A stretch of 64,000 nt of DNA from Limnephilus marmoratus (lineage: Eukaryota > Arthropoda > Insecta > Trichoptera > Limnephilidae), in contig OU862933.1 of assembly GCA_917880885.1 (NCBI GenBank), positions 7,363,452 to 7,427,451 of the forward strand, read 5' to 3'. A program made the position numbers and the translations under genes. Shown here piece by piece: positions 11,430 through 22,096 of the stretch (position 1 is the first letter of the stretch; every line of letters starts with the position of its first letter). The notes beneath the pieces are model-generated. The model ran no database searches. It had not been told where the DNA came from and saw only the letters and a list, made by a program, of their open reading frames with translations.

Positions 11430-11965
11430 CTAAATAATTACCTGTTTTTCTCTTTCTTTCTATTTATTTTTAATATATATTCATCGCTAATAATTTCTAA
11501 TAAGTGCACAATATCTTAGTATGTAACCGTATCCTATGTATGTACACCTACACATATAGATGATCCAGAGGTCTCAATTTATTCTATTATATACTTACTT
11601 ATTGCATAATGTTATTCTATTTCAGTTATAATTAGTGTAACTCGCTCATCAAGCACAAGAACTAGCTTCTTCTTTGGTGAGATAGCAATTTTTAAATAAT
11701 TTCTGTACCGATATGTAATTTCTATAACTCCACTGTACAATTTTATATCTATATTTAAAAAAAAAGCAAAAACCTGAAACTTGCCAAAAGGAATTTCAAA
11801 TCGTGCGTAGTTGAATTTAAAAGCGATATATATTCTCCAGACTTAGTCTTGGAAGAAATAATCTCAAGACAACAATAGCTCCGTTGGTTTAACGTGGAGC
11901 CTAAACTATTTCCCTGTGGTTAAAAATTGACTGACCTAGTCGGTTACAATTAAAGTAGACTATAA

Positions 11966-12711
11966 TAGGGATGTTATGGATATGAAATTTCGGATCTGGA
12001 TACGGATACGGATATAGGAATAACATTATACCGGTTTCGGATACGGTTATGGATATGAAATAATTTCGGATTATCCGCTAGTTTCGGATAATTTCGGTTA
12101 CGGATAATAGAATTTTCCCAGGAACCTCTATTTTTCAAAGAGTCTGTTAGTGACAACTATTTTTTACACTCTTGTAAAGGTGTTAGCTGTTGAGGTGGTG
12201 GTTGTTGTTTTTGTTGAGATCATTTTCCATATTTAACAATGTGTTTTGATTTAAGATGAAGTTTCAGAGAAGTAGGTAGTGCCACCTTCTTTGCGTGAAA
12301 AGTTTTTACCGCACTGTTTACATTTTGCAGAATCTACATTCATTTCATCAAAAAATGTACAAATTAAACTAGACTTAGGACGCATTTTGCCTTTTCCCAA
12401 AACTATAACAATTTATTTACATAACACTTTGAAACTAAGTAAGTAGGTTCTCGTAAAGAATAAGTTTTGATGTTTGTACACCAACAATCATAAACAATGC
12501 AAATTGCAAGAGACACGCGCGGCTTGTGTGACAAGTGCCGGTTCGACCGGGCAAAACAATTAAAAACCTGTCGTAACCTGTCATTTAGACTCCGCCTTTA
12601 TCCGAAACTATCTGAAACTTTTATATCGGTTTCGGTTACGGTTACGGATATTTTTTTATTTCGGATATCCGATAGTTTCGGTTACGGTTACGGAGCTCCA
12701 TAACATCCCTA
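11966..12711 (-). mobile_element. hAT-like element with 8-bp target duplication
   Basis: Ends are TAGGGATGTTATGGA and its inverse TCCATAACATCCCTA. Exact 8-bp direct repeats GACTATAA lie at 11958-11965 and 12712-12719, the target-site size of hAT transposons. Subterminal regions carry many CGGTTACGGATA-like repeats, typical transposase-binding architecture. The interior holds only an N-terminal zinc-finger remnant on the minus strand, so the 746-bp element depends on a transposase encoded elsewhere. Confidence 0.9.
12182..12386 (-). pseudogene. BED-type zinc finger remnant of a hAT transposase
   Basis: Starting at the ATG complementary to 12384-12386, the minus strand encodes MRPKSSLICTFFDEM, then the CKQCGKNFSRKEGG stretch (CxxC half of the finger). 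A one-base shift later, LKLHLKSKH supplies the two histidines (HxxxxH). This order, and the position near the N-terminus, fits the BED finger by which hAT transposases bind DNA. The frameshift between the cysteine and histidine halves and the absence of the catalytic and dimerisation domains make it a pseudogene. Confidence 0.75.
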
Positions 12712-12789
12712 GACTATAATACATTCGAGTATTAACAGTGTTTGCCAAACTTGTCTTTAAGAAAAAGTTTTTTAAGGTGAACACAATTG

Positions 12790-12935
12790 GAGATTTTCAC
12801 GGCCAAAAGTAGGATGGTGATTTATTTTTGGGTTATTATGCCGTATTGCGCTACCTCCTTCTTTGGCCAACGTTTCGGACAACATTACAGTGCCCATCAT
12901 CAGTCATAGTCATTACTTATGTGCCCTGATGATAA
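12790..12935 (-). repeat. hammerhead-like terminal repeat, family H2, copy 2
   Basis: On the minus strand CTGATGA (12897-12903) is followed by one T and a GGGCA/TGTCC stem (one G.U pair). Then come GAAAC and GTTGGCC, with the purine-rich AAAGAAGGAGG and GTAGCGCAATACGGCAT behind. The core is complete. The expected partner of GGCC upstream is displaced by an insertion of about 20 bp. Confidence 0.6.
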
Positions 12936-12959
12936 AAATGAAACAAATAAATTGAACTT

Positions 12960-13600
12960 GCCCAGTTCAAAGGTTTCGTCTGCGGTTGGGCCGATAGCCA
13001 TGCACATTGTCATTGGGACTGCCTGGTGGTTTGTGGAATACCTTCTCTGAATATTTTCTTTCTATATTTATTTTCCCTATGTTATTATTGTAAAAACTTG
13101 CATTATATTAATATTTTTTTCGTTATTTCTCTTACTCCAGGCTTCCTTAACCGGGCGCAGGTCTTATTTTTCTTTTTATTTACTAACACTTTTATCTATC
13201 TATATTTTTCTCTACAGATTGCAGAAGAATTATTCCACGGGCTGCCACATTTATTATTATTTTGTATTATGTTAATGTAAGTACTTGCATACTGCTTTCT
13301 AACCCCGTATGCATGGACATTGGAGGGTCTAGAGTCGTTCAAATAAATGTAGCTTCGTTCAATAAAATAGAGTCTTGGCGTGTGCGATGAAAGAGGAAAC
13401 CATATGTTTCCTTACAACGCCGTTGGGAAAGTGGTGGGGTCCCCTCCAATGAATTTGCCCAGCTTTGCTGAAGTTATGACGAGTCTTATCTTGGTGGTCT
13501 TCGTTATGGAATAATATAATGGTATCCTCTTTTCCTACCTCTCCAAGAAATAACACGGTGCTTTCTTAGATTGTTAATTCTATCTCTTCTTATATTCCAT
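12960..13600. other. unassigned sequence
   Basis: Open frames here (for example at 13026) look like chance frames in T-rich DNA. No family was recognised. Confidence 0.35.
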
Positions 13601-13619
13601 CTTGTTATCCACTGGAGGG

Positions 13620-13725
13620 ACAGCGCAATCAAAAACTTTTTTCTCAGATTGCTCGAGATTTTTTGGCCTTTATTTTCCGCCCACATAAAAAAATCATACC
13701 TCCGAATTTTAATATGGAGACAAAC
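13620..13725 (+). repeat. dispersed repeat, inverted partner at 16437
   Basis: AGATTGCTCG, GATTTTTTGG, TTTTCCGCC and ATCATACCTCCGAATTTTAA recur as the reverse complement at 16437-16530. Confidence 0.6.
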
Positions 13726-13816
13726 AAACTGATTATTTATAGTTCCATATAACCAATAAATTCACCTATGTTTTGATGATTACCAAATATTCGAAAATCT
13801 AAAATATTCAAAATCC

Positions 13817-13845
13817 TACGAATATTTGATTATCAAATATTCGTA
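13817..13845. repeat. perfect 14-bp palindrome
   Basis: TACGAATATTTGAT, one T, then ATCAAATATTCGTA. Several nearby ATATTCG words suggest a degenerate cluster. Confidence 0.8.
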
Positions 13846-13884
13846 GTAATATATAATTCATATATAATAAAACCCGAAACTTCT

Positions 13885-14135
13885 ACTTAAGATGAAGTCA
13901 TAGTAAATAATGCAAAATCATATGTTTTTGTTTTGAAAATTTGATCGCTTAGAAGTATTGTAGATGCTTCAATTAAATACTGCGTGCAGAACATACCTTG
14001 GCCCTTAAAAATATCAGTCATTTTTTTTATAAGTTTTTTAATAAGCCTATAAAAAAATAAAGTATAAGGTCTAAAAAACACACTTTCAAGTCCAAACTCT
14101 CCTATTTATAAACCCCTTTTCGGATATGGTTTTAT
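13885..14135 (+). repeat. dispersed repeat, inverted copy at 39462
   Basis: About 250 bp, including TTTGATCGCTTAGAAGTATT, CCTTGGCCCTTAAAAAT and CCCCTTTTCGGATA, matches the reverse complement of 39462-39712 at high similarity. No coding sequence. A TTAA in this family (AAGATGAAG side) is where the TTAA element landed in the other copy. Confidence 0.7.
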
Positions 14136-14208
14136 TGTGTAATGCGGCAAATTCAGTTTATTTTATAATAATCGCAGTTGTTTATAACTTATTTGAACAA
14201 TTCCTCAA

Positions 14209-14608
14209 TCGACGAGCGGCGTGGTCTAAGGGTAAGGCTCTTGAATCGCAATCCGAAGGTCAAGAAGGCAAAAAAATTATTAATTTATGTTATTTCACAA
14301 TTATTTCAATAAAAATAATTAAATAATACATAGTATATTTGCGGCACGTTCCAGAGGGGAAGATACTCGCCCCGGTGTAAGACCAATATTAAGAATTGAA
14401 CCATTGTTTAAATGGCTTTAGCCTTGTTTGGTGACTAGATCTGAATAACAAGGTACTTCCCCACCTTTCTCCTCCCCATCTCCTTCCCCTCTCCACCACC
14501 TTTAGCTTCATATCATATCCCAATTGGGGATGTCATAATCTCACAGCCTCCAGACGGGAGCAGCTGGGACTCTTGTGAGGTAATCACATAATTTAAAAAA
14601 AAAAATTG
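14209..14608 (+). mobile_element. SINE A (tRNA-derived), diverged full-length copy
   Basis: The head GGCGTGGTCTAAGGGTAAGG resembles a tRNA A-box region. The B-box region is eroded (GAAGGTCAAGAAGG). The body follows the family order: TATATTTGCGGCACGTTCCAG, GGTGTAAGACC, GGCTTTAGCC, GACTAGATCTGAATA, a C/T-rich block, CCCAATTGGGGATG, CCAGACGGGAGCAG and an A tail. Confidence 0.8.
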
Positions 14609-15325
14609 ATTTTAATTTCAAGCTCTGTGTAAGTTTTATCCAAGTTCTGTTATTATATCATTATAGGCCAGTTGCTTCATAAAACTGAAATAATCACAGA
14701 AATTGGATAGAAATTTCGGGAGGAATGCAGATCCCGCCAATGTCTGGAAATTAAATAAAAAGGCACTTTCTAGATGAGAAAAGTGTGGAAAAGCTGAATA
14801 AAAAAAAATTAAGGCGCGCTCGGCAAAATTGAGGGAGATACAACCGTTCAAAATATTTAAAATTTCACTTCGCGAACTGATATTGACAGTCCGCCCGCCA
14901 TTTTGTTATAACCTAATACGCTAAACATAGTTTGTGATACAAAAAAGTGCCCCTTTATAACGCCTACTCGCGTCAAGGCAAGAAAAAAATCCCAGTTTTC
15001 AAGTGGTTTAGCGGCTACGCTAGGTTTGAGTAACATGGTTTGTGATTCTGGCGTACTATTAATTCTGTATTAGGTCTGGGATCCAACATAAACAGTGAAA
15101 AAATGGCGAACGAACTGTCAATATCAGTTAGCGAAGTGAAATTTTAAATACTTTGAACGGTTGTATCTCCCTCAATTTTTCCGAGCGCGCCTTAATTTAT
15201 TTTTTATTCATCTTCTCCACACTTTTCTCATGTAAAAAGTGCCTTTTTATTAAATTCCCAGACATTGGCGGGATCTGCATTTCACCAGAATTTTCACAGA
15301 ACTTGAAAATTAACTTAAAGATTTA
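14609..15325. mobile_element. long inverted repeat (foldback/MITE-like), about 720 bp
   Basis: The left arm (about 14609-14910) and right arm (about 15090-15325) are reverse complements over some 230-300 bp. Examples are GAACTGATATTGACAG against CTGTCAATATCAGTT, and GCGCGCTCGG against CCGAGCGCGC. The spacer is about 170 bp. The arms differ by small indels, so they have aged separately. No coding sequence and no clear target duplication, because an A run abuts the left end. Confidence 0.75.
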
Positions 15326-16129
15326 AACAAACTGTTCTAAAAGTTATACACACAAATTACGGTATGTTCGAAAAAGGAATTGTTCATTCTATTGATGCGT
15401 ACACAAAAAAATTATGCCTACTACTATTTTCAGGAAACTATTGCCTCAAGCACGTGGCCGTATTAAACACGTTCAATACTTAGTTAAAAACGAATATACA
15501 TTAATATTTTAAACCTTTCTAACCATTTTTTAGACAAAATCAAAGATAACCCAACACGATCAAATTAGCAACTCTCATTTAATATCTCGTTGTCACTGAG
15601 GTTGTGAAATACCCAAAATTTCAATCGAACCCTTAACCTAACGACTAAAAGGCAAAAATGTGACTACTACGATACAGAACATGCTCAGTAATACATTTTC
15701 AAAATAATGTTTTTTCTAATAAGAATATATTCTTAAAGGTGATTACTGCTCAAGAGTCCAAACTGCTCCCAATCGTCAGGAGCCAAGGAGACTATGGCAA
15801 CTGGCAACCCCAAAGATATTCAAATACAGAAGAGATATGCTATGGTGTCCGCGCAACTGTCGCCGGACTACGCGCTAATTAGCGTAGTTTTCATACAAAA
15901 AGAATTTGTTCATTTCGTTAATTTTTTGAAAATGTGCATTAATATTGGTTAACAATATATTTTGAATAAGGAAAGAATTCGTTCATTTAGTTTAACGTTC
16001 GTTTGGTTTATTCATTAATTATTTGTTCTTTTAGTTTATTTGTTAATTGGTAAACAATATCGGCGACACCCGGAAGCCCAGACCCACATAGTAAAAACAG
16101 CAGATAGCACATCTACTTATATTTCAATA
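15326..16129. other. unassigned sequence
   Basis: Includes a degenerate cluster of TTCGTTTAGTTTA-like words at 15895-16065. No gene was recognised. Confidence 0.35.
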
Positions 16130-16345
16130 TCTTTGGGCAACCCCAATTGGGGTATGTTGAGAGGCTGAAGGTATTCGGGAGGGGAAGGAGATGGGGAAGA
16201 GGAAGATGGTGAAGTACCTGATTATTCAGACCAGCCCACAAAGACGACTAAAGCCATTTCAAATAAGGTCAAAGTTTCAATTTCAGGTCTTTTACCAATG
16301 TGATACTGAGAATATCTTCCAATCTAAAACGTGCCACTAACTACT
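16130..16345 (-). mobile_element. SINE A fragment, antisense
   Basis: CCCCAATTGGGGTATGTTGA, a G/A-rich block, TATTCAGACC, GGCTTTAGTC (as its complement), TTTTACC and TATCTTCC appear in the reverse of the family order. The tRNA-like head is missing. Confidence 0.75.
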
Positions 16346-16436
16346 GGAGCGCTTTTTGCCACAATATGGCACCATTTAAAATACCTCGGATTGCTTTGCT
16401 GCCAGTTTTAGGCAAATTTTCCCTAGATGCGTAAAT

Positions 16437-16530
16437 TTTATTTTTCCATATTAAAATTCGGAGGTATGATTTTTTAATGTCGGCGGAAAATTTTCAAAAT
16501 GGTTACCAAAAAATCATGAGCAATCGGAGG
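16437..16530 (-). repeat. dispersed repeat, inverted partner of 13620
   Basis: The reverse complement of the 13620-13725 segment, with small differences. Confidence 0.6.
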
Positions 16531-16569
16531 AAAAAGTAAATAATAACGCAGTCGCGCTCGAGTGGTTAA

Positions 16570-16700
16570 AATATAATATATATATTTTTTAATTATTTAG
16601 TTGTGAAACAACACAAAATTCGTGGTTAAATACAAAGTGTTGTTTTATTTTTATAATATAATATCTAACCACAAAGTAATTGCTTCTTATGAAAAAAAAA
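16570..16700 (+). mobile_element. Penelope-like terminal segment (solo fragment)
   Basis: ATTCGTGGTTAAATACAAAG, TTTTATTTTTATAATATAAT and TAACCACAAAGTAATTGCTT match the outer end of the Penelope-like element at 32760-32845. It is followed by an A-rich run. The hammerhead-like core is not included. Confidence 0.65.
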
Positions 16701-16804
16701 AAAAAAATAATAATAATAATTAAATAACATTACTAGCGCACGCCGCAGAGACGAGTGAAACCGGGTCCAACAGGACCCGGTCACTTAGAAGAGACTGAGA
16801 TTTT

Positions 16805-17605
16805 GGTTCCATGACAGTTCATCCTGCGACAATTCATCCGGCGACAGTTCATCCTGCGACAGTTCATCCGGCCGACAGTTCATCCTGCCGACAGTTCATC
16901 CTGCCGACAGTTCATCCGGCGACAATTCATCCTGCCTGATCATTTAGAAGATTTTTTCTTCAAGTAAGTATGCAAAGAGGATATACGGCCGTACAACCTA
17001 ACCTAACCTAACGTAGCCGTGTTTGGTGACTAGATCTGAATAGCCAGGAAGATACGTTTTCCACATCTCCTTCTCCTCGCCACTACCTTCAGCATCACAC
17101 CATACCAAAATTGGGAATGCCATTGGCACTCACGGGCTCGAGACGGTTGGGACTCTTGTGTTTTTTTTTAAATCTGTCAATTCACCATAAAAAGATGGTG
17201 TTAATTTCAGATAAAAAAGGTTTATTAGATGCAAGTAGGAATCTTTACCGTTCTTTGCTAAGCCGACTGCACGTATAAGTATGTCGTATTTTGTTATTCA
17301 CGCATGCTTCTTCGGAGAGTCGAAATTATTGTTAGTAAAAATATTTTTACAGCGGATTTCCACTCAAGATGCCTTCCGATATAAGTATACCGATTTTGGT
17401 TGTACGGCCGTATATCCTCTTTGCATACTTACTTAATTAAAATCTTCTAAATGATCAGGCAGGATGAATTGTCGCCGGATGAATTGTCGGCGGGATGAAC
17501 TGTCGGCAGGATGAACTGTCGGCAGGATGAACTGTCGGCCGGATGAACTGTCGCAGGATGAACTGTCGCCGGATGAATTGTCGCAGGACGAATTGTCGGG
17601 TCACC
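16805..17605. mobile_element. foldback element FB1 with minisatellite arms
   Basis: The left arm (16805-16990) is about eight tandem units of the type GACAGTTCATCCTGCC, then TGATCATTTAGAAGAT and a CGGCCGTAC end. The right arm (about 17400-17605) is its reverse complement. Outer ends are GGTTCCATGACAGTTCATCC and the complement of GGTGACCCGACAATTCGTCC. Exact 8-bp direct repeats GAGATTTT flank it (16797-16804, 17606-17613). The roughly 400-bp centre has no transposase but holds a SINE A fragment. Comparable foldback elements are known in insects. The transposase source is unknown. Confidence 0.85.
17013..17169 (+). mobile_element. SINE A fragment inside foldback FB1
   Basis: TAGCCGTGTTTGGTGACTAG, ATCTGAATAGCCAGG, the C/T-rich block and an A-box-free tail match the 3' half of SINE A. 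Confidence 0.75.
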
Positions 17606-17909
17606 GAGATTTTAACCAATCCACCGCCAACAGCGCAAGAAATTAGTAAAAACGAGCAGTTCTCAAGTGGAAATACCACGTGCAAATGTTGGGGCGTTTT
17701 TTAGATGTTCTGTGAGTGTGGGATCAATATCGCGTGTTTTTCAAAGTCTTTGGAATTCTCAGCTGAAATAGACGGCAGAAAAAACAAAGCGTTTTAATTT
17801 GAAACCGCGATCTCCTTATTCGTAGTCGAGAACCTTACTCCACGACCAGGGTGGCCGTCGAGGATTATTGCCATTAATGCATTTTATAGTAGGAACCAAC
17901 ATTTTATAA

Positions 17910-18686
17910 AAGGACCTGTCCTCACTCAAGGGACTGCACGATGATATAAAATCTCTGCGTGAGGAAGTACAAGGGGTGCAGAAATCGGTTAACAGCTGCC
18001 ACCAGGAGGTCGCTTCATTTGGAAATAAGATTGATGATTTTGAAAAACGCCTTACAAAAGTGGAAAACTTGGAAGCAGAAGTAATGAACCTGAGAACGGA
18101 AGTACGCAACATAATTGAAGAAACGAATAAAAAAGTCCAATGGGCACGACTTCAAAACCTCGAAATAAGGGGTATTCCTGAAAAAAAAGGTGAAAACTTA
18201 ATAACCCTCATCTCAAAAATCGCCAGTCTGAGCAATATGAGTCTAGGTGAAAGGGACGTGGAGTTCATAACGAGAGTTGCTCCCAGAGGCGGCGAGACTG
18301 GGAAGACTAAACCCCTAAAATCTGTGATTGTAAAATTAACCAGCCGAAGCTTAAAAAACCAGCTTCTGCAGGCGGTAAAAGACCGCAAAGTGATCACGTC
18401 AACGGAACTGGGATTTACGGGATCCCCGCAAAATGTCTACATAGGTGACCATCTCACGAGCATGAATAAACATCTATTCTACAGCGGAAGGCTTCTCGCC
18501 AAAGAAAAAGGTTATAGATTCGTCTGGACAAAAAACTGCCTAATTTACGCTCGACGAAATACGACGTCAGCACCCATCATTATCTCAAAGGAAGCAGATT
18601 TGAAGAAAATGGACCGCGAGCCTCCAGCCACAGGACCCAACAGAGTAGATGCAGAAAGTCCTCAGCTGAGCCAAGCCTCCAGATAA
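17910..18686 (+). CDS. LINE A ORF1 protein, 5'-truncated
   Basis: The frame is open from the codon after a TAA at 17907, with no ATG near the front, so the N-terminus is missing. The first 60 or so residues are heptad-like (KGLHDDIKSLREEV, then VENLEAEVMNLRTEV), a coiled coil. A domain beginning ARLQNLEIRGIPE and ending YRFVWTKNCLIYARR resembles the domain that insect LINE ORF1 proteins share with the FP25K family of baculoviruses. ORF1 proteins of this type bind RNA and form the retrotransposition particle. No zinc finger remains, consistent with N-terminal loss. Confidence 0.75.
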   Translation, partial: KDLSSLKGLHDDIKSLREEVQGVQKSVNSCHQEVASFGNKIDDFEKRLTKVENLEAEVMNLRTEVRNIIEETNKKVQWARLQNLEIRGIPEKKGENLITLISKIASLSNMSLGERDVEFITRVAPRGGETGKTKPLKSVIVKLTSRSLKNQLLQAVKDRKVITSTELGFTGSPQNVYIGDHLTSMNKHLFYSGRLLAKEKGYRFVWTKNCLIYARRNTTSAPIIISKEADLKKMDREPPATGPNRVDAESPQLSQASR

Positions 18687-18999
18687 GGCCTTTTAAAATT
18701 ACTGCATTTCTTTATACTAATTTCATTTTAATTATTCTTATATTTTCTTCTCACTTAGAATGTACCCTTCCTTCCCTTATCCCCCACGCCTACCCTATGG
18801 ATCTAATCACTCTAATACATTTCTTAGTTCCATTCATTCTAACACACTTTTTAGCTTTTGTACAATTTTCTAGCATTTTTTGTAAAATTCTTTGGGAATT
18901 TCATAAAAATAAACATAAATCCGTCAATAACAAAATACGAACATCGACACAAATTCACTTCAATTTCGCACTTAATCATAGATTCGCACGGTTTAACCA

Positions 19000-19503
19000 A
19001 TGTCTTTAAATATCTATTACCAAAATGTGAGAGGGTTACGCACTAAAACTGACAAGTTATTGGTGGCTGTTCGGTCCAACGAATATGATGTTATCGCTCT
19101 GTCTGAATCATGGCTCGTTGATGGCATCCGCAACGAAGAGCTATTTGATGATCGCTACGATGTACACCGCCGAGATCGGGACTACACTCGCACGGGCCAA
19201 CGCTTGGGCGGGGGTGTCTTAGTCGCTGTTCGTCGTGAGCTGATACCTCGCGAGCGCCCAGAGTGGCACTCACAAGCTGAGGACGTCTGGATAACATTAG
19301 AATCGAGGGGATCCAAACAAACAAATCTCCACATATGTTGTGTTTACCTCCCTAAAGGACCAACATATCGTAAAAATATGGAAAGCTTCCTCACACAAAT
19401 TTCATCACTTACGTTGCAATTTCCCACAGATAAATTCATTATCCTAGGTGATTTTAACCTCACTGACATTTCATGGAATAAGTCTCTCAATTATACCCAG
19501 TGA
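19000..19503 (+). pseudogene. LINE A ORF2, endonuclease part
   Basis: This frame encodes an apurinic-type endonuclease that nicks target DNA for reverse transcription. Visible motifs are YYQNVRGL (residues 6-13, substrate-binding Asn), ALSESWL (33-39, catalytic Glu) and IILGDFNL near residue 150 (Asp/Asn pair). The frame ends in a stop at about 19503. The rest of the domain, including the DPHH equivalent of the S/DH motif, continues in the next frame from about 19500, so one indel near 19495-19505 splits the protein. The start at 19000 (ATG) follows ORF1 by about 310 bp. Confidence 0.85.
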
Positions 19504-21225
19504 TCGCTTATCGCCTGTTAGTACATCATTTATTGACTGCATGCATTTTTCGGGATTGTTTCAATGTAATGGAATTCCAAATACCAACGGTCACTTTCTT
19601 GACCTCGTTCTATGTAATGACCTGGTACCGGTCTCTGCTTGTGATGAACCATTAATTTTAGAAGACCCTCATCACACCTCCTTAATAATGAAAGTTTTAT
19701 TTTCTGAACCCGCTCCACTAGTGGAAGAGCCTAGAAGGGCTTACGTCTATAAGCGCGGTGATTACGACCAAATTAACACATCTCTCGACCAGGTAAACTG
19801 GAATGAGCTACGTTCGTTTGGTGACGTGAACACAGCATTAAATAAATTCTACTCGCAATTAAATCATCTTATAGACGCCCATATTCCTATGAAATTATGT
19901 AGGAATTCGAAATACCCGCCATGGTATAACTCTGCCCTCATCAAATTAACAACAGAAAAATATAAATACTTCAAAAAGTTCAAGACATATAAAAATCCTT
20001 CTGACAATGCCACTTTCTCTCTACTAAGATCACGTCACAAAAAACTTAACTGGGAATGCCATAATAAATACTTACTTAAAATAGAACATGATATATCCGC
20101 CGATCCAAAAAAAGTATGGAACTACATTAAGTCAAACTCCAAATCCCATGGCGTTCCGAATACCATGATGTTCAAATACGAAAAAGCTGAAAATGGATCT
20201 GACATCTGCAACTTATTCTCTAAATATTTCACTTCAGTCTACAATAATAATGCTCGGATTAACCAGATCCTGCCAGACTACACCAGTGAGCCCTGTATTG
20301 CTAGCATTCATAATATTGAAATCAACCAGCATCACATACAGAAACAACTTGAAAATTTAGATCCCAATAAAGGCGCAGGCCCAGATAAAATTCCCCCTTT
20401 CTTCATAAGCAAATGTGCGCGCAGCCTTTCTAAACCATTATTCATAATTTTTAGTCGCTCCCTTAATGAGGGAATTGTGCCAAACACTTGGAAAACTGCA
20501 TTTGTAACTCCCATTTTCAAGAACGGCCAAAAATCTGACGTTGAAAATTATAGGCCCATATCAAAGCTCTGCATTTTCAGTAAGGTTTTCAAAAAAATTA
20601 TGTACGACCAGATGTTTACAGCCTTGAGATCATCACTTAACAACAATCAACATGGATTTATGAGAGGAAAATCTACAACCACTAACCTAACGGCATTTGT
20701 CGAAATCTTACAAGACAATATGGACCAGCGCGTACAGGTAGATGCAATATACACAGACTATAGCAAAGCCTTTGATTTAGTAATCCATGATGTCTTGTTG
20801 ACTAAACTTTCACTAATCGGCGTACACGGAGATCTCCTCAGATGGCTCTCGTCGTATTTGAAAAATCGCAGCCAAGCAGTTGTCGTCGGTGGCTATAAAT
20901 CAAATTGGGTAACCGTACCGTCAGGAGTACCCCAAGGGTCATTATTGGGACCATTGCTCTTCAACATATACACTAATGACATTGGAAAATGTTTTCTTTA
21001 CTCCAGAACGTTATTATACGCAGACGACATGAAAATATTCTCTCCTGTTACAAGTATCACTGACTGTACTCGCGTACAAGAAGATTTAAATCGCCTAAAT
21101 AGCTACTGTACACAACACAACCTTCAAATAAATGTTAAAAAATGCGGCGTCATCAGCTTTACCCGAAACAAAAATCCCATTTCTTTTGATTATTCCCTTA
21201 ACGGCACAATACTTAAAAAAAATGA
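19504..21225 (+). pseudogene. LINE A ORF2, reverse transcriptase part
   Basis: Continues ORF2 in another frame (open from 19448). It reads the end of the endonuclease (DPHHTSLIM), a linker, then the polymerase core. Motifs are PNTWKTAFVTPIFKNG, YRPIS, NQHGFMRGKST, DAIYTDYSKAFDLV, VPSGVPQGSLLGPLLF and LLYADDMKIFSP, with the catalytic YADD at 21017-21028. All these motifs look intact. The frame leaves at a run of eight A's near 21213, where an indel moves the C-terminus to the third frame. Confidence 0.9.
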
Positions 21226-21827
21226 TGGAGGCCAAAGATCTGGGAGTAGTGCTAGACCCGAAATTACTTTTTGACCGACATATCGAATCCATAATTGCAA
21301 AAGCTTCCAAGGTACTTGGCTTCATACTCAGAACCTGCAAACACTTTAAAAAGGTAAACACTATGAAAATGCTGTACTTTGCGTATGTACGCAGTTCTCT
21401 GGAGTACGCCTCTCAAGTCTGGAATCCCAGGTACACAACATACATAGAAAGGATTGAGAAAATACAAAATCGTTTTCTACGATACCTTGATTTTCGGGGA
21501 TATCGTCCACATCTAAGTAATGTGGAGTCAGCCACGTTTTTCAAAATCTTGTCACTAGAAAATCGTAGAAATTCTGCAGACGTAATATTCCTGCAAAAGA
21601 TAGCCACCTCTGCGATAAATTGCCCGGAATTACTTGAAAGAATTCAATTAAGAGTGCCCACCAGACAAACTAGACTAAATCACACACTTAACACTCCTCG
21701 ATGCAACACTAACTCTAAACAAAACACATTCATTAACCGCGCTTCACACTTTTTTAACAATTCATACAATGAATTCGACTTATTCAACACAGCACCCCAA
21801 ATTCTAAAAAAAATAAACAATAAATAA
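21216..21827 (+). pseudogene. LINE A ORF2, C-terminal part
   Basis: After the A-run frameshift the polymerase continues with KDLGVVLDPKLLFDRHI, then YFAYVRSSLEYASQVWNPRY and FLRYLDFRGYRPH, and a tail with RASHFFNNSYNEFDLF. It stops at 21825-21827 (TAA). These motifs follow the active site in Jockey/CR1-group polymerases. No RNase H domain is visible. Confidence 0.85.
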
Positions 21828-22096
21828 CTTCTAAACATATACAAACTATTATACTTCTATACAAATAACTTATTCACTCCGAGAATAGATCCATCCCCTT
21901 CCCCTCCCGCCCACCATCCCATCCCAATAAGCTATTATAACTATTATAACTTTTATTACTTTTTAATCTCTCTAATTAATACACACCAGTGAAAACCTAT
22001 CATTGGTTCAATAACATATACACATGTAAATACACCTAAGTAAATAATGTAACTGTTGGTTTTCCAAATAAAATAAAATAAAATAAAATAAAATAG

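Larger units (their letters stand above)
17700..22096 (+). mobile_element. LINE A, long but inactive copy
   Basis: This is the longest element in the window. In order it holds ORF1, an AP-type endonuclease, a reverse transcriptase with YADD, a C-terminal domain, a 3' untranslated region and a (TAAAA)n tail at 22066-22096. The 5' limit is not defined, and ORF1 runs open only from 17910. Two frameshifts break ORF2. By architecture it belongs with the Jockey/CR1 group. The clade needs a phylogeny. Confidence 0.85.

Noticed and set aside
17976..18686. integrated baculovirus FP25K gene
   Set aside because: The domain lies in LINE ORF1 followed by endonuclease and reverse transcriptase. The coiled-coil front and context are those of a retrotransposon.
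19091..19324. minus-strand and other overlapping frames across LINE A
   Set aside because: Shadows of the endonuclease and polymerase frames.
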